Shown here: positions 17,312-24,530 of the stretch, in pieces
Layout of the letters: every line of letters begins with the position of its first letter
Numbering within the stretch: the first letter of the stretch is position 1
Origin: Candidatus Izimoplasma sp. HR2
Lineage (GTDB): Bacteria > Bacillota_I > Bacilli_A > Izemoplasmatales > Izemoplasmataceae
Length of the DNA stretch: 36,343 bases
Reading direction: 5' to 3'
Assembly: GCA_000753575.1 (NCBI GenBank)
Contig: JRFF01000021.1
Span: forward strand, 30,891 to 67,233
Notes under the pieces: generated by a model
Database searches by the model: none
What the model saw: only the letters and a program-made list of their open reading frames with translations
What the model was told of the DNA's origin: nothing
Translations under genes and position numbers: made by a program

Positions 17312-18172
17312 TTATTCAATAGGTTTTATTAATGTTGTTGCATCTTTACCAAGTAATACTTTCTTTTCCTTATATAAAGATCCTAAACCTCTTTTAAATG
17401 CCGCTTTAGACATTTTAAATACTTCATTAATTTCCTCAGGACTCGATTTATCAGTTAAAGACATTTTACCGTCATGAGCTTCTAAATAATTTTTAATAAC
17501 TATTGCATCTTGACTTAACATTAATTCTTTTTGTAAGATTAATGTTCCATTATACTTATGATCTAGTTTAATTTTACTAATTTTAACATAAGCTTTTTCA
17601 CCTAAACGGTAACTTTTTCTCATGTTTTTATAATAGACATAAATATAATGTCCTTCTTTAGTTAAAAATACTACCCCTTCTTCTGCGATAAATACGCAGT
17701 AAGAAACATATCCTTCTCCTTCAATTAGTTCAGTTGTAGGAGTTAAATACTTTTTAACATCATATCTTGGTATGATTTTTGCAGTTAGTTGGTTTCTTGA
17801 AACTTTCATTTTTACAAGTATCTCATCCCCAACCTGTGGCCATTCTTTTTTCTTAAAAGATAAATCATCTCTAGATAATAAAAGATCTTTAATAAGACCT
17901 ACATCTAAAAATACACCTAAGTGTGGGTTAACTCCAACTACTTTCACAAATGCAGCTTTAACTGTATCAACAGTTGGCTTATTTAAAGTAGCAGTTATTC
18001 TTTTTTGATTATCATAATATAGAAATGCTTCAACTTCTGAATCTATTTCTAATATCCCACCTGCTTGTCTTTTGTGTAAAAATATTTCATCTCTTCCATC
18101 AGTTAGTATATAAGCTAAATCTGATTCCCTTAATACTTTTAATATATTATATTTTCCCATTGCTAGTGCCAT
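17312..18172 (-). CDS. cvfB: CvfB-like S1-domain RNA-binding protein
   Basis: S1 RNA-binding protein of the CvfB/YitL family (286 residues). In staphylococci CvfB affects virulence gene expression through RNA. The N-terminal S1-like part contains YILTDGRDEIFLHKRQAGG; the second contains PHLGVFLDVGLIKDLLLSRDDL; a third follows. The C-terminal winged helix holds SPEEINEVFKMSKAAFKRGL followed by GSLYKEKKVLL. ATG 18172 is preferred because GAGGTGAT lies upstream and the in-frame GTG at 18181 falls within it. Confidence 0.88.
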   Translation of the reverse strand: MALAMGKYNILKVLRESDLAYILTDGRDEIFLHKRQAGGILEIDSEVEAFLYYDNQKRITATLNKPTVDTVKAAFVKVVGVNPHLGVFLDVGLIKDLLLSRDDLSFKKKEWPQVGDEILVKMKVSRNQLTAKIIPRYDVKKYLTPTTELIEGEGYVSYCVFIAEEGVVFLTKEGHYIYVYYKNMRKSYRLGEKAYVKISKIKLDHKYNGTLILQKELMLSQDAIVIKNYLEAHDGKMSLTDKSSPEEINEVFKMSKAAFKRGLGSLYKEKKVLLGKDATTLIKPIE

Positions 18173-18190
18173 ATGTATCACCTCATCTTG

Positions 18191-18199
18191 ATTATAACA
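18191..18199 (-). promoter_or_regulatory. Extended -10 promoter of cvfB
   Basis: TGTTATAAT on the minus strand, an extended -10 element ending 19 nt upstream of the start codon. No convincing -35. Confidence 0.55.
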
Positions 18200-18270
18200 A
18201 AATTATCTCTATTAATATAGCATAATAATGCAGTGTATTCATATTTTTTCGCTTTTTTTTTATTTTTTAG

Positions 18271-18276
18271 TATAAT
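18271..18276 (+). promoter_or_regulatory. -10 element of the 18298 gene
   Basis: TATAAT 22 nt upstream of ATG 18298; the -35 region is not well conserved. Confidence 0.45.
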
Positions 18277-18297
18277 AAAGAATGAGGATGTGATTGC

Positions 18298-18804
18298 ATG
18301 AAGAAATATTTTATTTATTTACTTATATACTCATTTGGTGGTTTTGTACTCGAAAGAATCATAAACTTAATCGCATTTGGTGAGTGGGTTGAAAACAGAG
18401 TTCTTCTAGGACCTTATCAACCTTTATATGGTGCGGGTATATTAATGGCAATTATTGTGTATGACTTCGTATTAGAAAAATATATTAGCAATAAGAAATT
18501 AAGAACATTTGCATTATTAGTAACTGCGATTATAACCACAGGTATTAGTGAAGCAGTTACTGGATTTGGGTATGAATTCTTATATGGCACATCTTTGTGG
18601 GATTATAATTTATTTTTTACATGTAACTTAAAATATATTTGTGTTATTCCTACTTCTTTGTTTGGGATATTATCATTTTTAGCAATTTATTTTATTCATC
18701 CTTATATAAAAATGTTTGAAAAAGCTGTTTCAAATAATGTTGCGAAAATCCTATTTATTCTCTTTGTCATTGACATTATTGTCACTTTTGGATTTATTTT
18801 ATAA
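18298..18804 (+). CDS. PF06541-type putative ABC transporter membrane protein
   Basis: Small integral membrane protein, 168 residues, about five hydrophobic helices. It fits the 'putative ABC-transporter type IV' family (PF06541, CmpB): an N-terminal helix with G-G-x-x-L-E-R, then NRVLLGPYQPLYGAG, SLWDYN and the CNLKYICVIPTSLFG segment, matching the family's NRG-LxGP-PxYG, WDYS and LNG-ICLxxSxxWG pattern with substitutions. No ATPase gene is next to it, so a transport role is unproven. GAGGATGTGAT lies upstream of ATG 18298. It is a single gene with its own terminator. Confidence 0.75.
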   Translation: MKKYFIYLLIYSFGGFVLERIINLIAFGEWVENRVLLGPYQPLYGAGILMAIIVYDFVLEKYISNKKLRTFALLVTAIITTGISEAVTGFGYEFLYGTSLWDYNLFFTCNLKYICVIPTSLFGILSFLAIYFIHPYIKMFEKAVSNNVAKILFILFVIDIIVTFGFIL

Positions 18805-18834
18805 ACAAATGCCTTAGTTGCATTTGTTTTTTTT
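18803..18834 (+). terminator. Terminator of the 18298 gene
   Basis: Ten-bp stem (18803-18812 with 18820-18829), 7-nt loop, then a T-run. The stem begins inside the stop codon. Confidence 0.9.
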
Positions 18835-18839
18835 AATAA

Positions 18840-18851
18840 TTCGTTTACGAA
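18840..18851. repeat. Small palindrome upstream of the hppA promoter
   Basis: TTCGT-TT-ACGAA lies 5 nt before the -35 of hppA. It may be a regulator site; the arms are only 5 bp. Confidence 0.3.
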
Positions 18852-18856
18852 ATGTG

Positions 18857-18885
18857 TTGAATGAAAGCGTTTTATTTGGTAAAAT
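18857..18885 (+). promoter_or_regulatory. Promoter of hppA with cre-like sequence
   Basis: TTGAAT (18857-18862), 17-nt spacer, TAAAAT (18880-18885) preceded by TGG, giving an extended -10. The spacer begins a cre-like sequence TGAAAGCGTTTTAT (18862-18875), which departs from the CcpA consensus at the last two positions. Confidence 0.7.
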
Positions 18886-18914
18886 ATTAAAAGATAAATA
18901 AGAGGAGGTTTCAT

Positions 18915-20954
18915 ATGGATTTTTTTCTTTACATTGCCCTTGGACTTAGTTTAAGTGCACTAGTATATGCTTTTTATCTTTATAAACAAGTTTTAAAAGC
19001 ACCTGTAGGATCAGAGAAAGTAGCTGAGATTTCAGGATTCATTAAAGAGGGTGCAACAGCATTCTTGAAAAAAGAGTATTTTGTAATTATTATTTTTGTA
19101 ATTGTTGCAGCCCCTGCCATTGCTTTAGCGTTAGGTATTGAGACTGCATTTGCTTTTGTATTAGGAGCTTTATTTAGTGCATTCGCAGGAATTGTAGGAA
19201 TGAAAAGTGCTACAGATTCAAATTCAAGAACAGCTACTGCTGCTGAACAACATGGTATGCAAAGAGCATTAGGTATTGCATTCAAAGGTGGAGCAGTAAT
19301 GGGAATGAGCGTAGTAGGTTTTGGTCTACTAGGTGTAATTGTTGTATTTTATGTATCACATTATTTTTTAGATATTGATGCTTATGACGCTGTTGAAATA
19401 GCAGCTGGATATAGTTTAGGTGCATCAAGTATTGCATTGTTTGGCCGTGTTGGTGGTGGGATTTTTACTAAAGCTGCTGATGTTGGAGCTGACCTTGTAG
19501 GTAAAGTTGAAGCTGGGATACCAGAAGATGATCCTCGTAACCCTGCAGTAATCGCTGATAACGTTGGAGACAATGTTGGTGATGTTGCTGGTATGGGTAG
19601 TGACTTACTTGAAAGTTATGTAAGTTCTATTATTGGTGCTGCTACAATTGGTGCTATATGGTATGCTACTACTGGTGTTATTTTTGTATTGATAGTTGCT
19701 GGTATGGGTGTATTATCTTCAATGATAGGAAGTACATTTGTTAAAGGTAAAGATGGATCTAATCCTCATAAAGCCTTGAAAATGGGGACTTATATAAGTG
19801 GATTATTATTTATTATTGCTGTATTCTTCTTAAACTGGTATTTTATAAAAGAAGGAATATTCGTTGTTGAAACAGATAGAATCACTCATGAGTATGGACC
19901 ATTTATAAGTGTTGTATTAGGACTAGGTGTAGGTTTATTAATTGGATTAATTAGTGAATATTATACATCTGCTGAATATAAACATGTTAAGAGTGTTGCA
20001 AAACAATCTGAAACTGGACATGCTACTAATATTATTTCTGGTATGGCAATCGGTATGGAAAGTACTGCACTACCTGTAATATTAATTGCTATTGGAACAG
20101 TTTTAGCATTTAACTTTGGTGGATTATTCGGTATTGGACTAGCTGCTGTTGGTATGCTAGGTACTGCTGGAATGACTGTTGGTGTTGATGCTTATGGACC
20201 TATCGCGGATAACGCTGGTGGGATTGCACAAATGGCAAATATGGACCCAAAAGTTAGAAAAATTACTGATGAACTAGATAGCGTTGGAAACACTACTGCT
20301 GCAATAGCAAAAGGATTTGCTATTGGTAGTGCTGCATTAACAGCTTTAGCATTATTTAGTGCGTTTACTTTAGCTGCTGGATTAGATGGTATAGATATAA
20401 CTAAAGCTCCAGTAATTGCTGGATTAATGATTGGTGGAATGCTAGCATTCTTATTTAGTTCTTTACTAATTAAGTCAGTTGGTAAAGCAGCAAATGAAAT
20501 GATTGAAGAAGTAAGAAGACAGTTTAGAGAAATTCCTGGTATCTTAGAAGGTACAGGAAAACCTGATTATGCTAAATGTGTAAGTATCTCTACTACTGCA
20601 GCTCTTAAAGAAATGATTCTTCCTGCATTATTAGCTGTAGCATCGCCTCTTGTAGTTGGATTCTTATTTGGTGCTGAGGCACTAGGTGGAATGCTTGCCG
20701 GTACATTAATAACTGGTATAATGCTTGCAATCTTCATGGCAAATAGTGGTGGAGCTTGGGATAATGCTAAAAAGTATATTGAACAAGGTAATCATGGTGG
20801 TAAAGGTAGTTTAGCTCATAGTGCTTCAGTTACCGGAGATACTGTTGGAGATCCATTCAAAGATACAAGTGGACCTGCAATTGATATATTAATCAAATTA
20901 ATGACTACAATGAGTTTAGTATTTGCTACATTATTTGGAGCAGGTATATTATAA
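18915..20954 (+). CDS. hppA: Membrane-bound ion-pumping pyrophosphatase, K+-dependent and probably Na+-translocating
   Basis: Hydrolyses pyrophosphate and exports a cation, storing biosynthetic PPi energy as membrane potential. It has 679 residues and about 16 helices. The catalytic stretch DVGADLVGKVEAGIPEDDP (189-207) and the DNVGDNVGDVAGMGSD region (215-230) are intact, as are the C-terminal DNAKKYIEQG and TGDTVGDPFKDTSGPA segments. GNTTAA (458-463) has alanine where K+-independent enzymes have lysine, which marks the K+-dependent class. The gate motif reads D230-L-L-E233-S-Y, the Glu position of Na+-pumping enzymes such as that of Thermotoga; H+-pumping plant enzymes have glycine there. 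Ion choice is inferred from these residues. AGAGGAGG precedes the ATG. Confidence 0.95.
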   Translation: MDFFLYIALGLSLSALVYAFYLYKQVLKAPVGSEKVAEISGFIKEGATAFLKKEYFVIIIFVIVAAPAIALALGIETAFAFVLGALFSAFAGIVGMKSATDSNSRTATAAEQHGMQRALGIAFKGGAVMGMSVVGFGLLGVIVVFYVSHYFLDIDAYDAVEIAAGYSLGASSIALFGRVGGGIFTKAADVGADLVGKVEAGIPEDDPRNPAVIADNVGDNVGDVAGMGSDLLESYVSSIIGAATIGAIWYATTGVIFVLIVAGMGVLSSMIGSTFVKGKDGSNPHKALKMGTYISGLLFIIAVFFLNWYFIKEGIFVVETDRITHEYGPFISVVLGLGVGLLIGLISEYYTSAEYKHVKSVAKQSETGHATNIISGMAIGMESTALPVILIAIGTVLAFNFGGLFGIGLAAVGMLGTAGMTVGVDAYGPIADNAGGIAQMANMDPKVRKITDELDSVGNTTAAIAKGFAIGSAALTALALFSAFTLAAGLDGIDITKAPVIAGLMIGGMLAFLFSSLLIKSVGKAANEMIEEVRRQFREIPGILEGTGKPDYAKCVSISTTAALKEMILPALLAVASPLVVGFLFGAEALGGMLAGTLITGIMLAIFMANSGGAWDNAKKYIEQGNHGGKGSLAHSASVTGDTVGDPFKDTSGPAIDILIKLMTTMSLVFATLFGAGIL

Positions 20955-20960
20955 TAATTT

Positions 20961-20987
20961 AAAGAGGACATTTCGTCCTCTTTTTTT
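20961..20987 (+). terminator. Terminator of hppA
   Basis: Nine-bp stem AAAGAGGAC/GTCCTCTTT (20961-20969 with 20975-20983), 5-nt loop, T-run. Confidence 0.93.
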
Positions 20988-21011
20988 ATGTCTTTCTTTA
21001 TATATATAGAG

Positions 21012-21017
21012 TATAAT
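21012..21017 (+). promoter_or_regulatory. -10 element of the small membrane peptide gene
   Basis: TATAAT 19 nt upstream of ATG 21037. The -35 is poor. RNA would start a few bases before or at the ribosome binding site, giving a leader of only about 13 nt. Confidence 0.45.
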
Positions 21018-21036
21018 ACTATTTAGGAGTGATTCT

Positions 21037-21189
21037 ATGAATGTAATTATAAAATATCTTAAAGAGAATAGTCCGATTATCTTAATAGTCATCATAGTTG
21101 CCTTAATAGCAATTTACATACCTTTTATTTATTCAACAATATTAATTGGTATAATTATAATAATCCTAATTATTATAATGAGAAAATAA
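21037..21189 (+). CDS. Small membrane peptide, 50 residues
   Basis: Short open frame with good translation signals: AGGAGTGAT 5 nt before ATG 21037 and a TAA stop. It encodes a charged N-terminus (MNVIIKYLKENSP), then two Ile/Leu-rich hydrophobic stretches (about residues 14-28 and 35-48) parted by PFIYST, and a basic end (MRK). It would sit in the membrane as a hairpin or single long helix. It lies 22 nt before the YaiI/YqxD gene and is probably co-transcribed with it. I know no function. The ribosome binding site and a -10 make it more than a chance frame, but expression is unproven. Confidence 0.55.
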   Translation: MNVIIKYLKENSPIILIVIIVALIAIYIPFIYSTILIGIIIIILIIIMRK

Positions 21190-21211
21190 TATAAGAATCG
21201 AAGTGAAAAAT

Positions 21212-21643
21212 ATGAGAATATTAGTAGACGCAGATGCGTGTCCAGTTAAAAAGATTATTGTAGAAATAGCAAAAATAAATGACATTAAAGTGGTAATGTT
21301 TTTTGATAATGCGCATGTTTATGAAGATGGTTATAGTAAAGTTTATATAATTGATAAAGGTGCAGACTCTGTAGACTACTTTTTAATTAATAGAGCACTA
21401 CCTAACGATATCGTAGTAACAGGTGATTATGGACTTGCTAGTATGGCACTTGCTAAGAAGACATTCCCTATTAGTCCAAGAGGGCTAATATACACTGAGG
21501 ACAACATTTTAGGGCTTTTAAGTCAAAGAGCTTTTAGTCAAAAAATTAGGAAACATAAGAACTTAAAAGGACCTAAAAAAAGAGTATCAAATGATGATGA
21601 AAAGTTCAGAAAAAGTTTAAATAAAATTATTAGTAATAAATAG
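21212..21643 (+). CDS. YaiI/YqxD family protein (UPF0178)
   Basis: Conserved protein of 143 residues with a PIN/NYN-like fold by family reputation; no proven activity. The hallmark DADACPVK sits at residues 6-13, followed by FFDNAH, GADSVDYFLINRALPNDIVVTGDYGLA and the NILGLLSQRAFSQKIR region (separate landmarks). The acidic residues in DADACP and TGDYGLA would line the putative active site. ATG 21212 is preferred, with GAAGTGA upstream; the frame also opens with GTG 21203, which overlaps that site. The gene ends directly at the rpsT promoter. Confidence 0.9.
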   Translation: MRILVDADACPVKKIIVEIAKINDIKVVMFFDNAHVYEDGYSKVYIIDKGADSVDYFLINRALPNDIVVTGDYGLASMALAKKTFPISPRGLIYTEDNILGLLSQRAFSQKIRKHKNLKGPKKRVSNDDEKFRKSLNKIISNK

Positions 21644-21672
21644 TTGCTTTTTGGATTTTTATTTGATACAAT
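21644..21672 (+). promoter_or_regulatory. Promoter of rpsT
   Basis: TTGCTT (21644-21649), 17-nt spacer, TACAAT (21667-21672), beginning one base after the upstream gene's stop codon. Confidence 0.7.
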
Positions 21673-21704
21673 ATTAACGCTTATGAAAGACGGAGGTGAC
21701 ATAA

Positions 21705-21965
21705 ATGGCTAATATCAAAGGACAAATGAAAAGAAACTTACAAAACGAAAAAAGAAGACTTGCTAATGCAGCTTTTAGATCAGGATTAAAAAGTGCAATT
21801 AAAGATGTAGAAACAGCAGTTGAAAATAACGATAAAGAAAATGCAATTATAGCTTTATCATTCGCTAGTAAAAAGTTAGATAAATCAATCAGCAAAGGAA
21901 TTTCTCAAAAGAATTATGTTGCTAGACAAAAATCAAGACTTGCTAAATTAGTAAACGAATTATAA
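21705..21965 (+). CDS. rpsT: 30S ribosomal protein bS20
   Basis: Basic 86-residue helical protein that binds 16S rRNA in the body of the small subunit. The N-terminal MANIKGQMKRNLQNEKRR and the VARQKSRLAKLVNEL end (separate landmarks) match bS20. GGAGGTGA lies 5 nt before ATG 21705. It has its own promoter and terminator. In Bacillus rpsT lies next to holA and faces it; here the T-box transporter operon lies between them. Confidence 0.97.
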   Translation: MANIKGQMKRNLQNEKRRLANAAFRSGLKSAIKDVETAVENNDKENAIIALSFASKKLDKSISKGISQKNYVARQKSRLAKLVNEL

Positions 21966-21971
21966 TATCTT

Positions 21972-22000
21972 AGAAAACACAATGTGTTTTCTTTTTTTTG
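21972..22000 (+). terminator. Terminator of rpsT
   Basis: AGAAAACAC/GTGTTTTCT stem (21972-21980 with 21984-21992), 3-nt loop, long T-run. Confidence 0.93.
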
Positions 22001-22036
22001 CTTTCTATCTGTGAAAACACTTTCATACTTTTTTTA

Positions 22037-22065
22037 TTGCTTCTACTTCTTTTGTATGGTTAAAT
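22037..22065 (+). promoter_or_regulatory. Promoter of the T-box leader
   Basis: TTGCTT (22037-22042), 17-nt spacer, TTAAAT (22060-22065) preceded by TGG (extended -10). Start point near 22072. Confidence 0.65.
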
Positions 22066-22071
22066 TGTTCC

Positions 22072-22302
22072 AAACGATGAAAAAGAATAGTAAACAAATA
22101 CTTGTTTCAAAGAGATCTGCTGGTTGGTGTAAAGTAGAAAACAATTTTGTTGAACGTGCTTCGGAGTTTAATTATCAAATTATAGAGATAATTACGTATA
22201 CCTGCGTTAAAGGTTCGAGATGCTTAGCTTATTTATGTGCTAAGAATTAAGGTGGTACCGCGATTATAATAATCGTCCTTTGTTTTAAGGACGATTTTTT
22301 TT
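22072..22302 (+). ncRNA. T-box riboswitch, predicted arginine specificity (CGU specifier)
   Basis: tRNA-sensing leader that allows transcription of the downstream transporter when the cognate tRNA is uncharged. Stem I shows the kink-turn GATGA (22076-22080), the loop-E strand AGTA (22089-22092) and its partner GAA (22152-22154). Directly after GAA come CGT (22155-22157), a purine, CTTC and GGAG, the same register as GAA-GGC-A-CTTC-GAG in the glycine T-box, so the specifier reads CGU (Arg). Stem III is CTTAGC/GCTAAG (22223-22244). The T-box AAGGTGGTACCGCG is at 22249-22262. The terminator AATCGTCCTT/AAGGACGATT (22271-22296) has a T-run. The T-box is certain; specifier assignment rests on manual alignment. 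Confidence 0.93.
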
Positions 22303-22325
22303 ATACCCAAAAGGAGGATAAATAT

Positions 22326-23018
22326 ATGTCAGATTTATTTAATTATGATTCAATTAGCCCTTGGATACCTTATTTAAGTAAGGGTCTAGGATATACATTA
22401 CTAATTGCACTATTAGCTTCAATACTCGGTGTAGCTATAGGAGTTATGCTTACTCTTATGTCAAGGCATAAACAATTGAGTAAGATATCTTATTTCTATA
22501 TTGATATCTTCCGGGGGACTCCTATACTTCTTCAATTATCAATAATATATTTTGCTATTCCTAAATTAGTAGACACATTAGTAAACGATATGATGCATTT
22601 AGATATAGCAATTACATTAAGCGCATTTAGTGCTGCTATTATTACATTCAGTTTGAATTCAGGAGCTTATATCTCTGAGATTATAAGATCTGGGATCAAT
22701 AGTGTAAGTAAAGGTGAAATTGAAGCAGCTGAAGCTTTAGGAGTTAGTAAATATCATATGTATAAAGATATTATCTTACCTATAGCGTTTAAAAACTCAT
22801 TCCCAGCTTTAATGAACGAGTTTATTACATTAGTAAAAGAATCATCAATTGTTTCGATTATTGGACTTCAAGATTTAATGAGAAGGCAACAAATTGTTAC
22901 ATCACAAACATATATGTACTTTGAACCATTAATTGTAGTTGGAATAATTTACTATTTAGTAATTAAAGTTTTAACTATTACAGGAAGAAAAGTAGAAAAG
23001 AGGTTACAGTATGATTAA
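22326..23018 (+). CDS. Amino acid (probably arginine) ABC transporter permease
   Basis: HisM/ArtM-type permease, 230 residues. It has an N-terminal [20 protein letters not shown] helix, the [17 protein letters not shown] segment typical of polar amino acid permeases, and the coupling loop [27 protein letters not shown] precedes ATG 22326. It is the first gene of a permease-ATPase-receptor operon under the T-box. Arginine is inferred from the specifier codon, not from this protein. Confidence 0.93.
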   Translation: MSDLFNYDSISPWIPYLSKGLGYTLLIALLASILGVAIGVMLTLMSRHKQLSKISYFYIDIFRGTPILLQLSIIYFAIPKLVDTLVNDMMHLDIAITLSAFSAAIITFSLNSGAYISEIIRSGINSVSKGEIEAAEALGVSKYHMYKDIILPIAFKNSFPALMNEFITLVKESSIVSIIGLQDLMRRQQIVTSQTYMYFEPLIVVGIIYYLVIKVLTITGRKVEKRLQYD

Positions 23019-23730
23019 GGTTAAGAATCTTGAAAAATCATTTGGAGATTTACATGTTTTAAAAGATATAAATTATCATTTTAAAAAAGGAAAAACCACT
23101 GTGATTATTGGTAGCTCAGGTAGTGGGAAGAGTACTTTGTTACGGTGCATAAATATGCTTGAGAAACCTGATAGTGGAGATATTTTATTAGAAGATACAC
23201 TTATTAATTATTCTAAAAATATTAATGCTATAAGACAAAGAATTGGAATGGTATTCCAATCATTCAATCTCTTCTCAAATATGACTGTATTAAACAATGT
23301 AACATATGCATTAAGAGTAGTAAAAAAAGAATCAATTGCAAAGGCAAATAACAAAGCACTAGAGCTTTTAGAAAAAGTTGGTATCTTAGATAAAAAGGAT
23401 AATTACCCAAATACATTAAGTGGTGGGCAACAACAACGTGTTGCGATAGCTAGAGCTTTAGCTATGAATCCTGATGTAATGTTATTTGATGAACCAACAA
23501 GTGCATTAGATCCAGAAATGGTATCTGAAGTACTAGAAGTAATGAAGAAGTTAACACATACAGGACTTACTAACATTATAGTTTCACATGAAATGGGCTT
23601 TGCTAAAGAAGTAGCTGATGAGATTATATATATGGATGAAGGAAAGATAATCGAGCACAATGACGCTCTTACTTTCTTTAATCAACCAAGTACTAAAAGA
23701 GCACAAGAATTTCTACAAAAAATACTATAA
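23011..23730 (+). CDS. Amino acid (probably arginine) ABC transporter ATPase
   Basis: GlnQ/ArtP-family ATPase, 239 residues. Walker [11 protein letters not shown]-loop [14 protein letters not shown], signature [15 protein letters not shown], Walker [15 protein letters not shown], switch histidine VSHEM. Its ATG overlaps the end of the permease gene by 8 nt. All catalytic motifs are intact. Confidence 0.94.
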   Translation: MIKVKNLEKSFGDLHVLKDINYHFKKGKTTVIIGSSGSGKSTLLRCINMLEKPDSGDILLEDTLINYSKNINAIRQRIGMVFQSFNLFSNMTVLNNVTYALRVVKKESIAKANNKALELLEKVGILDKKDNYPNTLSGGQQQRVAIARALAMNPDVMLFDEPTSALDPEMVSEVLEVMKKLTHTGLTNIIVSHEMGFAKEVADEIIYMDEGKIIEHNDALTFFNQPSTKRAQEFLQKIL

Positions 23731-23748
23731 AAAACTAGGAGAAAAATT

Positions 23749-24498
23749 ATGAAAAAATCTATTTTATTATTAACTTTAGGATTAACATTAATATTAGGAG
23801 CATGCGGTGAAGATACAGAAACAGTTGTTGTTTTAACATCAAGTGGTTATGAACCATATGAAATGGTAGATACAAGTGGAAATTTAACAGGATTTGATAT
23901 TGAATTAATGGAAGCTTTAGCAGCTGAAATTGGTATTGAGATTGAATGGAAAGACGTTGATTTTGATGGAATTATCGCTTCACTTCAATCAGAAAATGCA
24001 GAAATAGCTATCGCAGGAATCAGCCCTTCAGCTGAAAGAGCATTAGTTGTAGATTTCAGTAATGTTTATTACAATAGCGAATCAGGATTAACAAACTATA
24101 TGTTATTTAATGATGCTAATTCAATTGCTACATTAAGTGATCTAGATGGACTTATTGTTGGAGCACAACTAGGAACTGTTCAAGCAAGTTTACTTGAAGA
24201 GTTAAGTACTATGTATAACTTCACAGTTGATTTAAGAACTACAAACACACAAATAATTGAAGAAATTAATGCAGGAAGAATTGATGTATTAGTTGTTGAA
24301 AATATTGTAGCTACATCAATAATTGAAGCTAATTCTGGACTTGATAAAGTAATCTTAGATTATTCAACAGATTCATTAAACGGTAATGCAATTGCATTTA
24401 CACAAGGTAGTGAATATGTAGAATTATTTAATGAAGCATTAGTTACTATAACTGATAATGGTGTATTAGCTGAATTAATTACAAAATGGTTTGAATAA
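23749..24498 (+). CDS. Amino acid (probably arginine) ABC transporter substrate-binding lipoprotein
   Basis: SBP_bac_3 receptor, 249 residues, lipobox LGAC (Cys19). It carries SSGYEPYEMVD at the start of the fold, LTGFDIELMEALAAEIG, the AIAGISPSAERALVVDFS segment with the carboxylate-binding arginine, and GAQLGTVQ. AGGAG precedes ATG 23749. Last gene of the T-box operon; the receptor comes last here but first in the paralogous operon at 14186-16456. Confidence 0.93.
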   Translation: MKKSILLLTLGLTLILGACGEDTETVVVLTSSGYEPYEMVDTSGNLTGFDIELMEALAAEIGIEIEWKDVDFDGIIASLQSENAEIAIAGISPSAERALVVDFSNVYYNSESGLTNYMLFNDANSIATLSDLDGLIVGAQLGTVQASLLEELSTMYNFTVDLRTTNTQIIEEINAGRIDVLVVENIVATSIIEANSGLDKVILDYSTDSLNGNAIAFTQGSEYVELFNEALVTITDNGVLAELITKWFE

Positions 24499-24500
24499 AA

Positions 24501-24530
24501 AAAAAGGAATCCGCTGGATTCCTTTTTTTT
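24501..24530. terminator. Bidirectional terminator between the receptor gene and holA
   Basis: Twelve-bp stem (24501-24512 with 24516-24527), 3-nt loop, A-run on one side and T-run on the other. The 10-bp core equals that of the opp terminator. The holA stop codon lies 1 nt from the stem. Confidence 0.92.

Noticed and set aside
18980-19573. Minus-strand frames inside hppA
   Set aside because: Ala/Gly-rich coding sequence keeps the opposite strand open; no ribosome sites or family features.
21984-22250. Open frame of 88 codons between rpsT and the permease gene
   Set aside because: It runs through the promoter and T-box leader, has no ribosome site, and its bases are explained by RNA structure.
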